A stretch of 36,632 bases of DNA from Bacteroidota bacterium (GTDB lineage: Bacteria; Bacteroidota; Rhodothermia; Rhodothermales; UBA10348), in contig JAJCYQ010000081.1 in the NCBI GenBank assembly GCA_029262835.1, forward strand, positions 1-36,632, read 5' to 3'. Position numbers and translations under genes: made by a program. The notes under the pieces were generated by a model. The model ran no database searches and had not been told where the DNA came from. It saw only the letters and a list, made by a program, of their open reading frames with translations. Positions 23,228 to 30,916 of the stretch are shown piece by piece (position 1 is the stretch's first letter; each line of letters begins with the position of its first letter).

Positions 23228-24646
23228 ATGTCGAAAAACAAATATACCACGGTCATTGATCTGACCTCCCGCGCGCAGGCTGAAAAGGCCGCTGAGACCG
23301 CGCGCACCGAACTGGAATCGAGCGAGACGAAAGTCCGCGAAATCACCATGGAAGAACTGCCGGACTCGGTCCGGCGCGCGGTCACATCCGCCGGATGGAC
23401 CTCGCTCATGCCCGTGCAGGCCCAGTCCGTGCCGTTTCTCATGGATGGCCGCGACCTGATCGTACAGTCGCGAACGGGTTCGGGCAAGACCGGCGCTTTC
23501 CTGCTGCCGCTCTTCGAAGTCCTCGACCCGGATGTCCACAGCGTCCAGATGCTGGTGCTCTGCCCGACGCGCGAACTCGCCAAGCAGATCTATCAGGAGT
23601 TCGATCGCATCCGCGGCGGCTCGGACATTTCGGGCGTGATGATCTACGGAGGTGTCAAGTACGAGCCACAGATCAAGGCGCTTCGCGATGGCGCGCAGGT
23701 CGTCATTGGTACGCCGGGCCGCATCCTGGACCACATCCAGCGGGGCGATCTGAGGCTCGGAGATCTACGCATGCTGGTCTTTGACGAAGCCGACGAAATG
23801 CTCTCGATGGGTTTCTTCCCGGACATGAAGCGCCTCCGGCGTTACGTACCGGATGGCTGCCAGGCGTGCATGTTCAGCGCCACCATTCCGCCGCGCGTTC
23901 GCAACCTCTCATCCGAATTCCTGACCAACCCCGCGTTCCTCTCGCTCTCGAGCGGCAACGTATCGGTCGATGCCATTGAGCACAGGATCTACCAGGTGAG
24001 CGCCATGGAGAAGGACCGCGTGCTGGTGCGGCTTTTCGAACTGGAAAACCCGGAAAGTGCCATCATTTTCGCCAATACAAAGCGGGAGGTGGAATACCTG
24101 GGCACGTTCCTGAAGAATTATGGATTCGACGCCGACACGATTTCCGGGGACCTCACGCAGCAGGCCCGCGAGAAGGTCATGAAGCGCATCCGCGACAACG
24201 ACCTCCGCTTCCTCGTGGCTACCGACGTGGCGGCCCGCGGCATTGACATTTCGGACCTCAGCCATGTGTTCATGGTCGACGTTCCACAGGACCCCGAGTA
24301 CTATGTGCACCGCGCCGGGCGGACGGCCCGCGCCGGCAAGACGGGTACAGCGATCGCGCTGACCACCATCGAAGATCACCGAAAAATGCTTGCCATTGGC
24401 CAGCGCTACGGAATTCCCATGACACGACACGAAGTACCCAGCCAGGAAGACGTCGAAAAACGCGTCCGCGAGCGCCTCACCGTTATTCTCGAGGCCAAGT
24501 ACCGCGATCGCAGCAACATAGAAAAGGAGCGCCTGGCGCGGTTCAAGTCGCTCGCCGAGGATCTGGCAGGCGAAGAGCCCGAACTGCTCGCCATGCTGCT
24601 CGATGCCGTTTACCACGAGAGCCAGCATGCAAAAAAGGACAAATAA
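23228..24646 (+). CDS. DEAD-box ATP-dependent RNA helicase
   Basis: 472 residues with both RecA-like domains. Motifs in order: Q motif (MPVQAQSV, 61-68), Walker A SRTGSGKT (81-88), PTREL (113-117), TPGR (162-165), DEAD (186-189), SAT (217-219), IIFANTKREVEYL (279-291), ATDVAARGID (331-340) and HRAGRTAR (361-368). About 35 extra residues precede the Q motif. The C-terminal tail after about 400 is short and helical, without the RNA-binding domain of DbpA or DeaD. It probably acts in rRNA or mRNA remodelling (RhlE/CshA-like); the exact substrate is unknown. Its last 20 bases overlap the following gene. Confidence 0.93.
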   Translation: MSKNKYTTVIDLTSRAQAEKAAETARTELESSETKVREITMEELPDSVRRAVTSAGWTSLMPVQAQSVPFLMDGRDLIVQSRTGSGKTGAFLLPLFEVLDPDVHSVQMLVLCPTRELAKQIYQEFDRIRGGSDISGVMIYGGVKYEPQIKALRDGAQVVIGTPGRILDHIQRGDLRLGDLRMLVFDEADEMLSMGFFPDMKRLRRYVPDGCQACMFSATIPPRVRNLSSEFLTNPAFLSLSSGNVSVDAIEHRIYQVSAMEKDRVLVRLFELENPESAIIFANTKREVEYLGTFLKNYGFDADTISGDLTQQAREKVMKRIRDNDLRFLVATDVAARGIDISDLSHVFMVDVPQDPEYYVHRAGRTARAGKTGTAIALTTIEDHRKMLAIGQRYGIPMTRHEVPSQEDVEKRVRERLTVILEAKYRDRSNIEKERLARFKSLAEDLAGEEPELLAMLLDAVYHESQHAKKDK

Positions 24647-25634
24647 CCTCTTTGGCCGGGCCTTGGGTCGGAGCCGGGCTGTGGCGCTCGGCGCCCTGAC
24701 GCTCCTGGCGGCCTGCCTTCCCGGCGCCCTGGTCATGGCCGCACCCGGCCCCGCCGCCGGGACTCCGGGCGTAGCGCCCATCCCGGCGCGCGCCGACACG
24801 GTCGAAGTGACGGCCGACGACTTCCGCGTCTACCGCTCGGACGGTGCGCCGTCCTCGATGGATGCGGTCTACGAGGCCATCGAACGCGCCGACGTCGTCT
24901 TCATCGGCGAGCGGCACAACGATCCCGTGTCGCATGCCATCGAGCGGTGGATCTGGGAAAAAGCCCTCGAAGGCTATGCATCCCGCCGCGCGGCGCTCTC
25001 GCTTGAAATGTTCTCGCGCGATGCGCAGTACATCCTCGACGAGTACCTCTCCGGCCTCATCACCGAAGCCCACTTCACGTCGAGCGCCAATCCCTGGCAG
25101 AATTACGACATCGACTACCGTCCGCTCGTGGAAGCCGCCCGCCACGCGGGCGCCGACGTGATTGCAGCCAATGCGCCCCGCCGTTATGCCAACATGGTAT
25201 CGCGGGGCGGCCCGACGGCCACGCGTGTGCTCACGGACGCAGCCCGGCGCCACCTGGCTCCGTGGCCGTGGGCCGCCCCGTCACCGGCCTACCGCGCCGA
25301 GTGGAACGCCATCATGGAGGGCGCGCACATGGCCGATACCGATCTTGACAACATGCTCCAGGCGCAGACGCTCTGGGATGCCACAATGGCGTACTCCATC
25401 GCCGAGTACCTTGTCCGCTATCCGGAAGCGCTTGTCGTGCATGCCGTTGGCGCATTCCACGTGGAGTCCTTCACGGGCATTCCGGAGCACCTGACGCGCT
25501 ATCGCCCGTCCGCCCGACAGGTCGTTGTGACCGTTGTGTCGGAGGACGACATCGCGGCGTTCGACGCCGAGCGCCACAGCGGCCTGGCCGACTTCGTCGT
25601 GATTGGAAGCGCCGCGCTACCGCGTACGTACTGA
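24627..25634 (+). CDS. ChaN-like (DUF399) predicted lipoprotein
   Basis: 335 residues from the ATG at 24627. The N-terminus is positively charged, then hydrophobic (AVALGALTLLAAC), and LAAC at 27-30 fits a lipobox with Cys30 as the lipid anchor. An alternative is plain signal cleavage after about residue 38. The mature part matches the ChaN/DUF399 haem-binding-type fold: DVVFIGERHNDPVSH (E95, H97), then LSLEMFSRDAQ, YLSGLI and DYRPLVEAARHAG; near the end VVHAVGAFHVESFTG carries another conserved His. Campylobacter ChaN binds haem dimers; haem or iron use here is an inference. The gene overlaps the helicase by 20 bases, so it may be cotranscribed with it. It ends the run before the repeat island. 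Confidence 0.85.
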   Translation: MQKRTNNLFGRALGRSRAVALGALTLLAACLPGALVMAAPGPAAGTPGVAPIPARADTVEVTADDFRVYRSDGAPSSMDAVYEAIERADVVFIGERHNDPVSHAIERWIWEKALEGYASRRAALSLEMFSRDAQYILDEYLSGLITEAHFTSSANPWQNYDIDYRPLVEAARHAGADVIAANAPRRYANMVSRGGPTATRVLTDAARRHLAPWPWAAPSPAYRAEWNAIMEGAHMADTDLDNMLQAQTLWDATMAYSIAEYLVRYPEALVVHAVGAFHVESFTGIPEHLTRYRPSARQVVVTVVSEDDIAAFDAERHSGLADFVVIGSAALPRTY

Positions 25635-25646
25635 CGCCCGATACTG

Positions 25647-25676
25647 ATATATCATAGATATATCAATAATATATCA
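25647..25676. repeat. Three 11-bp-phased ATATATCA repeats
   Basis: ATATATCA occurs at 25647, 25658 and 25669, exactly 11 bases apart, just after the ChaN gene. The first copy sits in the palindrome TGATATATCA (25645-25654). It is the most AT-rich spot in a GC-rich area. The helical phasing would suit a cooperative protein-binding site or bent DNA. Confidence 0.7.
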
Positions 25677-25705
25677 GCGCCTTGGGCCTGAAATGCTCGG
25701 TGGAC

Positions 25706-25780
25706 GCTGGGCGCGGGGTGCTGGGCGCGGGGCGCTGGGCGCGGGGCGCGGGGCGCTGGGCGCGGGGTGCTGGGCGCGGG
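25706..25780. repeat. GC-rich 14-bp minisatellite
   Basis: About five units of GCTGGGCGCGGGG plus T or C run in tandem; one unit carries an extra 7-base GCGGGGC step. The strand asymmetry (G-rich on plus) makes it slippage-prone and possibly able to form G-quadruplexes. No coding frame over it looks real. Confidence 0.85.
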
Positions 25781-25831
25781 CCCGTTTCCGGGCCGTTGAA
25801 ACCTGAGCCTGTCGAATCCGGAACAGTGACA

Positions 25832-26014
25832 TAGAAGCGCGTTGAAAAACCATTGCACACCCTTATGCGGCGGCGAAACGACATCTGCTGCGTTGTCCCT
25901 CCTTCTTGCGCCGATACCGGCGCAATTAGCACCACTATTCGGCGTCGGGACGCCTTGCATCTGGCATTCCGGCGCTCGCATTTTGGCGCACGCTGGTTCT
26001 TCAACACGCTTATA
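25832..26014. repeat. Imperfect 30-bp inverted repeats, possible decayed element
   Basis: Arms 25832-25861 and 25985-26014 match at 22 of 30 positions when one is complemented; most differences are transitions. The 123 bases between them carry no supported gene. It could be the remnant of a small non-autonomous element, or an old hairpin. Confidence 0.4.
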
Positions 26015-26032
26015 GCGCGTCAGCCAAGGGCG

Positions 26033-26089
26033 CGCCAAAGAAGCAGGCTCATCTTTCAAAGTCTGAAACCTGAGCCTGCTTCTTTGGCG
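26033..26089. repeat. Near-perfect 57-nt hairpin (REP-like)
   Basis: CGCCAAAGAAGCAGGCTCA (26033-26051) is perfectly complementary to 26071-26089. Inside, after a 2-base mismatch, TTTCA (26054-26058) pairs with TGAAA (26064-26068) around a 5-base loop. No T run follows on either strand, so it is not a simple terminator. It contains one GAAACCTGAGCCTG unit. Confidence 0.75.
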
Positions 26090-26173
26090 GGGCATGTCTG
26101 AACCGCATATATCACCTGGCGAATTTTTGAAACCTGAGCTTGCGCCGATGGCGTTCCGCCGCCGCAGAAAGTT

Positions 26174-26186
26174 TGTTGATACAACA
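26174..26186. promoter_or_regulatory. Palindrome TGTTG-ATA-CAACA, possible operator
   Basis: A perfect 5-bp-arm palindrome with a 3-base centre lies 59 bases upstream of the small ORF at 26245. A promoter in this area would serve that ORF and perhaps gldA. No clean -35/-10 pair is seen. Confidence 0.25.
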
Positions 26187-26244
26187 CATTTAAGACGCGG
26201 GCGCGACCGGCCGATACCTGCAGTGCACCATAGTTGTCACTGCC

Positions 26245-26514
26245 ATGTACATCGACGAACATCTCCTGGCCGGCTATATCTCCGGCGACCTCACGTCTTT
26301 TGACCGCAGCCGCGTCACGCGCGCGCTCATTGCGAGCCCCGAGCTACGCGAATCGCTGCACATGGCCGTCGAGGCGCTTGCCGCGGCGCGAAGCGCCGAA
26401 ATCGACAACCCGCTGCTTAGAGCCATGCCGCCGATGGAGCCATCGCGCCCCGGCGCGCGCCGCGAAGACCGCCGCGCCGTCCCGTCGGAAGCCCGCATGC
26501 GCTACACCGGCTGA
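26245..26514 (+). CDS. Small protein of unknown function, anti-sigma-like N-terminus
   Basis: 89 residues. The start MYIDEHLLAGYISGDL followed by a helix (SRVTRALIASPELRESLHMA) is protein-like and resembles the first helices of anti-sigma or zf-HC2-type proteins, but it has no Cys and no transmembrane segment. The last 30 residues are Arg/Pro/Ala-rich and look low complexity. It may be a truncated relative of an anti-sigma factor, or a genuine small protein. It lies between the repeat island and gldA, 161 bases upstream of gldA on the same strand. Confidence 0.45.
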   Translation: MYIDEHLLAGYISGDLTSFDRSRVTRALIASPELRESLHMAVEALAAARSAEIDNPLLRAMPPMEPSRPGARREDRRAVPSEARMRYTG

Positions 26515-26579
26515 TGCCTGCCGCGAGACGCGCGGACTGACGCCCTGCCGCTCAATTCGCGGGCTGCCGCCCGCCCGCC

Positions 26580-26649
26580 GCCGCGTCCGGAACGCTGGTT
26601 GCCGCGTCCGGAACATTTTTGCCGCTTGTGCCAAAAAAGGCACCCGGCA
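26580..26649 (+). promoter_or_regulatory. gldA upstream direct repeats and hairpin
   Basis: GCCGCGTCCGGAAC occurs at 26580-26593 and 26601-26614, 21 bases apart (two helical turns), a layout that suits an operator. Then TGCCG-CTT-GTGCC (26620-26632), a loop of six A, and GGCAC-C-CGGCA (26639-26649) can fold into a hairpin just before gldA. No firm promoter is visible. Confidence 0.35.
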
Positions 26650-26675
26650 ACCAAGGACAGCTATTTCCGGACAAC

Positions 26676-27605
26676 ATGATCGAAGTCGACCACCTCGTGA
26701 AGCGCTACGGTGCAGAGCGCGCGGTCAACGACATTTCGTTCCAGGTTGAGAAGGGCGAAGTGCTCGGATTCCTGGGCCCGAACGGCGCCGGGAAATCCAC
26801 GACCATGAAGACCATTACGTGCTTCCTGCCCCCGACCGAGGGCACGGTCCGCGTCGATGGAAGCGACGTTCGCACCAACGGCCTCGCCGTGCGGCGCCTG
26901 ATTGGCTATTTGCCCGAGCACACCCCGCTCTACACCGACATGGTCGTGCGCGACTACCTGGCCTTCATGGCGCGCATGCGCGGCGTCGAGGCCCGTGACG
27001 TCGCGGCCCGCATCGGCGAAATGACGGCGCGCTGCGGCCTGGAACGCGTACTCCACAAACCAATCGATGCCCTCTCGAAGGGCTACCGGCAGCGCGTCGG
27101 CCTGGCGCAGGCCATGATCCACAACCCCCCGATCCTGATCCTGGATGAGCCCACGACGGGCCTTGATCCAAACCAGATCGTGGAAATCCGCGAACTCATC
27201 CGCTCCATCGGCCAGGAAAAAACCGTCATCCTTTCGACGCACATCCTGCCAGAGGTCGAGGCCTCGTGCGACCGCGTGCTGATCATCCACCGGGGAAACC
27301 TGGTCGCAGATGGCACGCCCGGCGAGCTCCAGGCCGGGTTTGAGGGCTCCCAGACCGTGCATATCCGGGTAGATGCGGACGAATCTGCCGTCCGCGCGGC
27401 GGTGGCAGGGCTCGAGGGCGTCGAGATGACCCACCACGAGCAGGACCTCGATGGATGGACGCACGCCGTCGTATCGACCCGGAATGCGGCCGATCTGCGG
27501 CCGGAGCTGTTCCGTCTGGCGGTCCGTGAGGGCTGGACGCTCGCGGGTCTTCACCGGGATGAAGCCAATCTGGAAGACGTTTTCCGTCAACTCACCTCGA
27601 ACTGA
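26676..27605 (+). CDS. gldA: ABC transporter ATP-binding protein, GldA-type
   Basis: 309 residues from the ATG at 26676. ABC ATPase domain: Walker A GPNGAGKST (34-42), signature LSKGY (133-137, the GldA/NatA form of LSGGQ), Walker B ILILDEP (153-159), and the H-loop STHILPEVE. A C-terminal domain of about 90 residues ends NLEDVFRQLTSN, typical for drug/gliding-type exporters. With gldF and gldG it forms a three-part ABC system. In gliding Flavobacterium this system is needed for movement, but homologues are also found in non-gliding Bacteroidota, so the transported substrate is not known. The frame extends back to 26619 without conserved content. Confidence 0.9.
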   Translation: MIEVDHLVKRYGAERAVNDISFQVEKGEVLGFLGPNGAGKSTTMKTITCFLPPTEGTVRVDGSDVRTNGLAVRRLIGYLPEHTPLYTDMVVRDYLAFMARMRGVEARDVAARIGEMTARCGLERVLHKPIDALSKGYRQRVGLAQAMIHNPPILILDEPTTGLDPNQIVEIRELIRSIGQEKTVILSTHILPEVEASCDRVLIIHRGNLVADGTPGELQAGFEGSQTVHIRVDADESAVRAAVAGLEGVEMTHHEQDLDGWTHAVVSTRNAADLRPELFRLAVREGWTLAGLHRDEANLEDVFRQLTSN

Positions 27606-27606
27606 C

Positions 27607-28314
27607 ATGCAGCTGATGTGGATACTCACAAGGCGCGAGCTCGGCGCCTATTTCGACAGTCCGGCGGCGTATGTAGTGCTGAGCGTATTCCTGCTGTTCA
27701 CGGGATGGTTCTTTGCCAATCCGCTGTTCCTTGAAAACACGGCATCGCTCCGCAGCGTGTTCGACCTCATTCCGTTCATTTTCCTGTTTTTCGTGCCGGC
27801 GGTCACGATGTCGACGTTTGCCGAGGAGCGGCGCGCAGGAACGCTCGAACTGCTGCTCACGCTGCCCATCCGGGACTGGCAGGTCATTGCGGGCAAGCTG
27901 CTCGCCGTCGTGATTTTTCTGGGCGCGGGCCTTGCGGCCACGCTCCTCTATCCGCTCAGCCTCTCGCTCATGGGCGATCTGGATTTTGGGCAGACGGTCG
28001 GCGGGTACGCCGGTCTGCTGCTGCTCGGCATGACGTGCGGGGCCATCGGGATGTTCGCCTCGAGCGTGACGCGGAATCAGATCGTGGCCTTCATTCTGGG
28101 CTTCGGCATCATCTTCATCCTCTTCCTGCTCGACAAGGTGACGGCGTTCGTGCCGGGCGCCCTGGCGGGCGTCGTGGAATATCTGGGCACGGACTACCAC
28201 GCGCAGAACATGATGCGCGGCGTGATCGATACGCGCGACGTGCTCTACTACGTGAGCGTCACGTTCTTTGCGACGCTCCTGACCGCATACAGTCTTTCGA
28301 AGCGACCCGAATAG
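27607..28314 (+). CDS. gldF: ABC transporter permease, GldF-type
   Basis: 235 residues from the ATG at 27607, one base after gldA. Six hydrophobic segments are visible, starting with AAYVVLSVFLLFTGWFF and LIPFIFLFFVPAVTM. The stretch TFAEERRAGTLELLLTLPI is the typical ABC-2 permease motif, followed by IRDWQVIAGKLLAVVIF. It would form the membrane channel for GldA. The reading frame is open back into gldA, but the conserved permease begins here. Confidence 0.9.
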   Translation: MQLMWILTRRELGAYFDSPAAYVVLSVFLLFTGWFFANPLFLENTASLRSVFDLIPFIFLFFVPAVTMSTFAEERRAGTLELLLTLPIRDWQVIAGKLLAVVIFLGAGLAATLLYPLSLSLMGDLDFGQTVGGYAGLLLLGMTCGAIGMFASSVTRNQIVAFILGFGIIFILFLLDKVTAFVPGALAGVVEYLGTDYHAQNMMRGVIDTRDVLYYVSVTFFATLLTAYSLSKRPE

Positions 28315-28319
28315 AGAAC

Positions 28320-29915
28320 ATGAAACGAGATTGGACTTCACGCTCCACGCTGCTTGTCGTGGGCCTGATTCTTGTCGTGGTGAATGTGATCGGGCTGGAA
28401 GTGTTTGCGCGGCTCGACCTGACGGACGACAGGGTGTACTCGCTCTCCGCGGCATCGCAGGACCTTGTCGAGGGGCTCGACGACCCGCTGACCGTAACGG
28501 CCTGGTTTACCGACAACCTGCCAGCGCCGTATTCGGGTAACCGGCGCTTTCTGAAGGACAAGCTGGACGACTACGCCTCCTACGGAGGGGGTAATTTCCA
28601 GTACCGTTTCGTGGATCCGGCCTCCAGCGAGGAGCTCCGCCGAGAGGCCCAGCAGGCAGGTATTCCGCCGGTCCAGATCCAGGTCATTGAGAGCGACAAC
28701 GTGCAGGTAAAAAACGCCTGGATGGGGCTGCAATTCGAGTATGGCGGGGAGCGCGAGGTCATACCGATTGTACAGGATCTCTCGACGCTGGAGTACGACA
28801 TGACAAGTGCTGTCAGGCGGCTCGTGCGAGAGACGCGGCCGCGCGTTGGATTCACCACCGGCCATGGGGAAATTCCGCTTGCGAACATGCAGCGACTTGG
28901 TGAGGAGCTCAGGCGCAACTACGAGGTTGAGACGGTGGCGCTCGGAGACAGTCTGCTTCTGGATCGTGCACTTCCCGATAGTGCGACCGCAGACCTCCCC
29001 GAGGTACTTGTCATGGTCGCTCCCTCCGATACGCTTTCTTCGCAGGCCCTCGAAAACCTGAACCGTCACGTCATGGACGGCGGCCGCGTGGCCTTCTTCC
29101 TCAACCGGGTAGATGCCGACCTGCAGGCAGGACAGGCCACGGAGCTGACGACGGGGCTTGAGGAGACACTCGCCCGGTGGGGTCTCGCGCTGCGTCCGAA
29201 CCTTGTCATGGATGAGCAGAGCTCGACCGTCCGCGTGCAGCAGCGCCAGGGCATGTTCAACCTGCAGCGGCAAATCATCTACCCGTTTTTCCCCATCATT
29301 ACGAACGTCAACGAGGACCACATGATGGTGCGCCGCCTGCAGGATGTGGCGCTCTTCTATGCGTCGACCATCGATACGACGGAGGCCGTTCCCGCGGGCG
29401 TCCACCGCGAGATCATCATGTCCTCGACGCCGCGCAGCCAGACGCAGCAGGATTTCTTTTTCATTCAGCCCAGCGAGGAGCAGCGCCGGTTTGAGGGCGG
29501 GCCTTACCCGCTGGCGGCGACCTACACGGGCGCGTTTCCGAATGCGTTTCCGGGCGCTGCATCCAGTGCGTCGGCGTCCGGCGCGAGGGCACCGGCGGCC
29601 GTCAGCCCGGACACGCGTATGGTGCTCCTGGGCGATGGGGACCTGCTGGATGAATCCATGGTGGGCGCCATTGGGCAGAACGTCACCTTCGCCCTCAATG
29701 CCATCGACTGGCTGAGTCAGGACGATGCGCTGCTCGCCATCCGCGCCAAGGACATGGCGCCGCGACGACTCCGCGACGTGCCAGAAGGGGCGCGGCCGCT
29801 CATCAAATACGCCAACATGCTCGGTCCCGTCCTGATCGTGGTGGCCATCGGACTCGCCCGCTGGCGCCGTCGCCGCCGCACATCGGAAATGATCACAAGG
29901 AGGAACCAGGAATGA
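28320..29915 (+). CDS. gldG: GldG-type ABC auxiliary membrane protein
   Basis: 531 residues from the ATG at 28320, 5 bases after gldF. An N-terminal transmembrane helix (TLLVVGLILVVVNVIGLEV) is followed by a large outside domain of the ABC auxiliary type (PF09822-like): LTDDRVYSLSAASQDLVEGL, then FVDPASSEELRREAQQAGIPP, and RPRVGFTTGHGE. A second helix near the C-terminus (LGPVLIVVAIGLARW) is followed by a positive tail RRRRR. The auxiliary domain is often compared with intraflagellar transport/GldG folds; its role is unknown. It overlaps the next gene by 4 bases. Confidence 0.88.
   Translation: MKRDWTSRSTLLVVGLILVVVNVIGLEVFARLDLTDDRVYSLSAASQDLVEGLDDPLTVTAWFTDNLPAPYSGNRRFLKDKLDDYASYGGGNFQYRFVDPASSEELRREAQQAGIPPVQIQVIESDNVQVKNAWMGLQFEYGGEREVIPIVQDLSTLEYDMTSAVRRLVRETRPRVGFTTGHGEIPLANMQRLGEELRRNYEVETVALGDSLLLDRALPDSATADLPEVLVMVAPSDTLSSQALENLNRHVMDGGRVAFFLNRVDADLQAGQATELTTGLEETLARWGLALRPNLVMDEQSSTVRVQQRQGMFNLQRQIIYPFFPIITNVNEDHMMVRRLQDVALFYASTIDTTEAVPAGVHREIIMSSTPRSQTQQDFFFIQPSEEQRRFEGGPYPLAATYTGAFPNAFPGAASSASASGARAPAAVSPDTRMVLLGDGDLLDESMVGAIGQNVTFALNAIDWLSQDDALLAIRAKDMAPRRLRDVPEGARPLIKYANMLGPVLIVVAIGLARWRRRRRTSEMITRRNQE
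29897..29903 (+). promoter_or_regulatory. Strong Shine-Dalgarno AAGGAGG before the DUF4340 gene
   Basis: AAGGAGG lies 8 bases upstream of the ATG at 29912, inside the end of gldG. Most other starts here have no such sequence, so this one stands out. It may also be chance, since it encodes part of the gldG tail. Confidence 0.5.
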
Positions 29916-30916
29916 ACAGGACGCTTGTCCGCCTCGTGGCCCTGCTGGCTGCGCTCGTGGGCGTAGCCTGGTTCACGGGCGTTTTCGATACGAACCCGTC
30001 GACGATCCAGGCGCCGGATATGCGTGTGGATGCGGACCAGGTGGCCCGCCTTGAACTCTCGCGGGACAGCCTCTCGGTGTCCGTCCTCCGGCAGGATGGC
30101 GTCTGGCGCGTCGTGCGTGCCGGTAGTGGCGGCGCGCCGCGCGCCGAGCTCCCCTTGGACAGCGCGCCGCGCGCCGACAGCGGCACCGTGGCCCGGACGC
30201 TCGAAAAACTGGCTACAGCCGAGGTGCGCTCGACCGTCACGCGTTCGCCCGAGCGCTGGGACCGTTTTGGCGTCGGGAGCGGCGCGCTGCGACTTGACGC
30301 GATGACGAGCGCCGAGCCGGGCGCGGACCCCGCGTGGACGTTTTTCATCTCGGAAACGGGCCCCGACTTTTCGTCGAGCTACGTGCGCATTGGCGGCGAC
30401 GACCGCGTTTTCAGCGTGAGTCCCCGGCTCTTTGTCGACCCGACCGAGGACCGATGGCGCGACAAGCGCATTGTCCGTATTGAGCCGGATGCCGTCGAGC
30501 GCATTGAGGCGACCCATGGCGCGGACAGCTTCGTGCTCACGCGATCGGGCGAAGGGTGGACCATCGCGGCTGCGGGCGCGACCGGCCCGGCATCCCTCGT
30601 TCCGGCCAACAGACTGGCCTCGGCGCTGAACCCGCTGACGGCCGACGGTTTTTACAGCGCTCCGCCAGGCGAAGATCTGCCAGGCGAAGATCTGCCAGGC
30701 GAAGATCTGCCAGGCGAAAATGCGGCGGGCGAAGACGCGCCCGACACGCGCCGTCTCGAGGTGACAGCCGGCGGCGAGACCTACGTATTCGAATTCGTTT
30801 CCCGTGAAGGCGGGTACGCATTGACACTGGACCGGGAACCCGGCGTTACCTGGAAGGTCTTCGCAACGCGCCTCCATTCTCTTTTTCCCGACCCCGAAAC
30901 GCTTCGCGCCCAATGA
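29912..30916 (+). CDS. DUF4340-like membrane-anchored protein of the gld-type operon
   Basis: 334 residues. One N-terminal transmembrane helix (LVRLVALLAALVGVAWF, about 5-21) and an extracytoplasmic beta-rich part. Features fit DUF4340: VARLELSRDSLSVSVLRQDGVWRV, then RSPERWDRFGV and RDKRIVRIEPDAVERIEATH. DUF4340 genes commonly follow gldG-type genes in ABC auxiliary operons; the role is unknown. A PGEDL repeat (three full copies, 15-base units at 30664-30718) interrupts the last third. It overlaps gldG and htpG by 4 bases each. Confidence 0.8.
   Translation: MNRTLVRLVALLAALVGVAWFTGVFDTNPSTIQAPDMRVDADQVARLELSRDSLSVSVLRQDGVWRVVRAGSGGAPRAELPLDSAPRADSGTVARTLEKLATAEVRSTVTRSPERWDRFGVGSGALRLDAMTSAEPGADPAWTFFISETGPDFSSSYVRIGGDDRVFSVSPRLFVDPTEDRWRDKRIVRIEPDAVERIEATHGADSFVLTRSGEGWTIAAAGATGPASLVPANRLASALNPLTADGFYSAPPGEDLPGEDLPGEDLPGENAAGEDAPDTRRLEVTAGGETYVFEFVSREGGYALTLDREPGVTWKVFATRLHSLFPDPETLRAQ
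30664..30718 (+). repeat. 15-bp tandem repeat inside the DUF4340 gene
   Basis: GCCAGGCGAAGATCT repeats three times exactly (30664, 30679, 30694) and a fourth time in part (30709-30718). The unit is a multiple of three, so changes in copy number would alter the protein length by five residues and keep the frame. Confidence 0.9.

Larger units (their letters stand above)
25798..26142. repeat. Three copies of GAAACCTGAGCYTG
   Basis: The 14-mer is at 25798-25811, 26065-26078 and 26129-26142, all in the same orientation. The last two both continue to GGCG at the same distance, so they are longer related units. The middle one forms the right half of the strong hairpin 26033-26089. Such short dispersed units resemble REP-type elements. 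Confidence 0.6.

Noticed and set aside
25652-26101. Open frames on both strands of the repeat island
   Set aside because: Their sequence follows the minisatellite and inverted repeats, with no conserved motif and low-complexity Arg/Pro/Ala runs.
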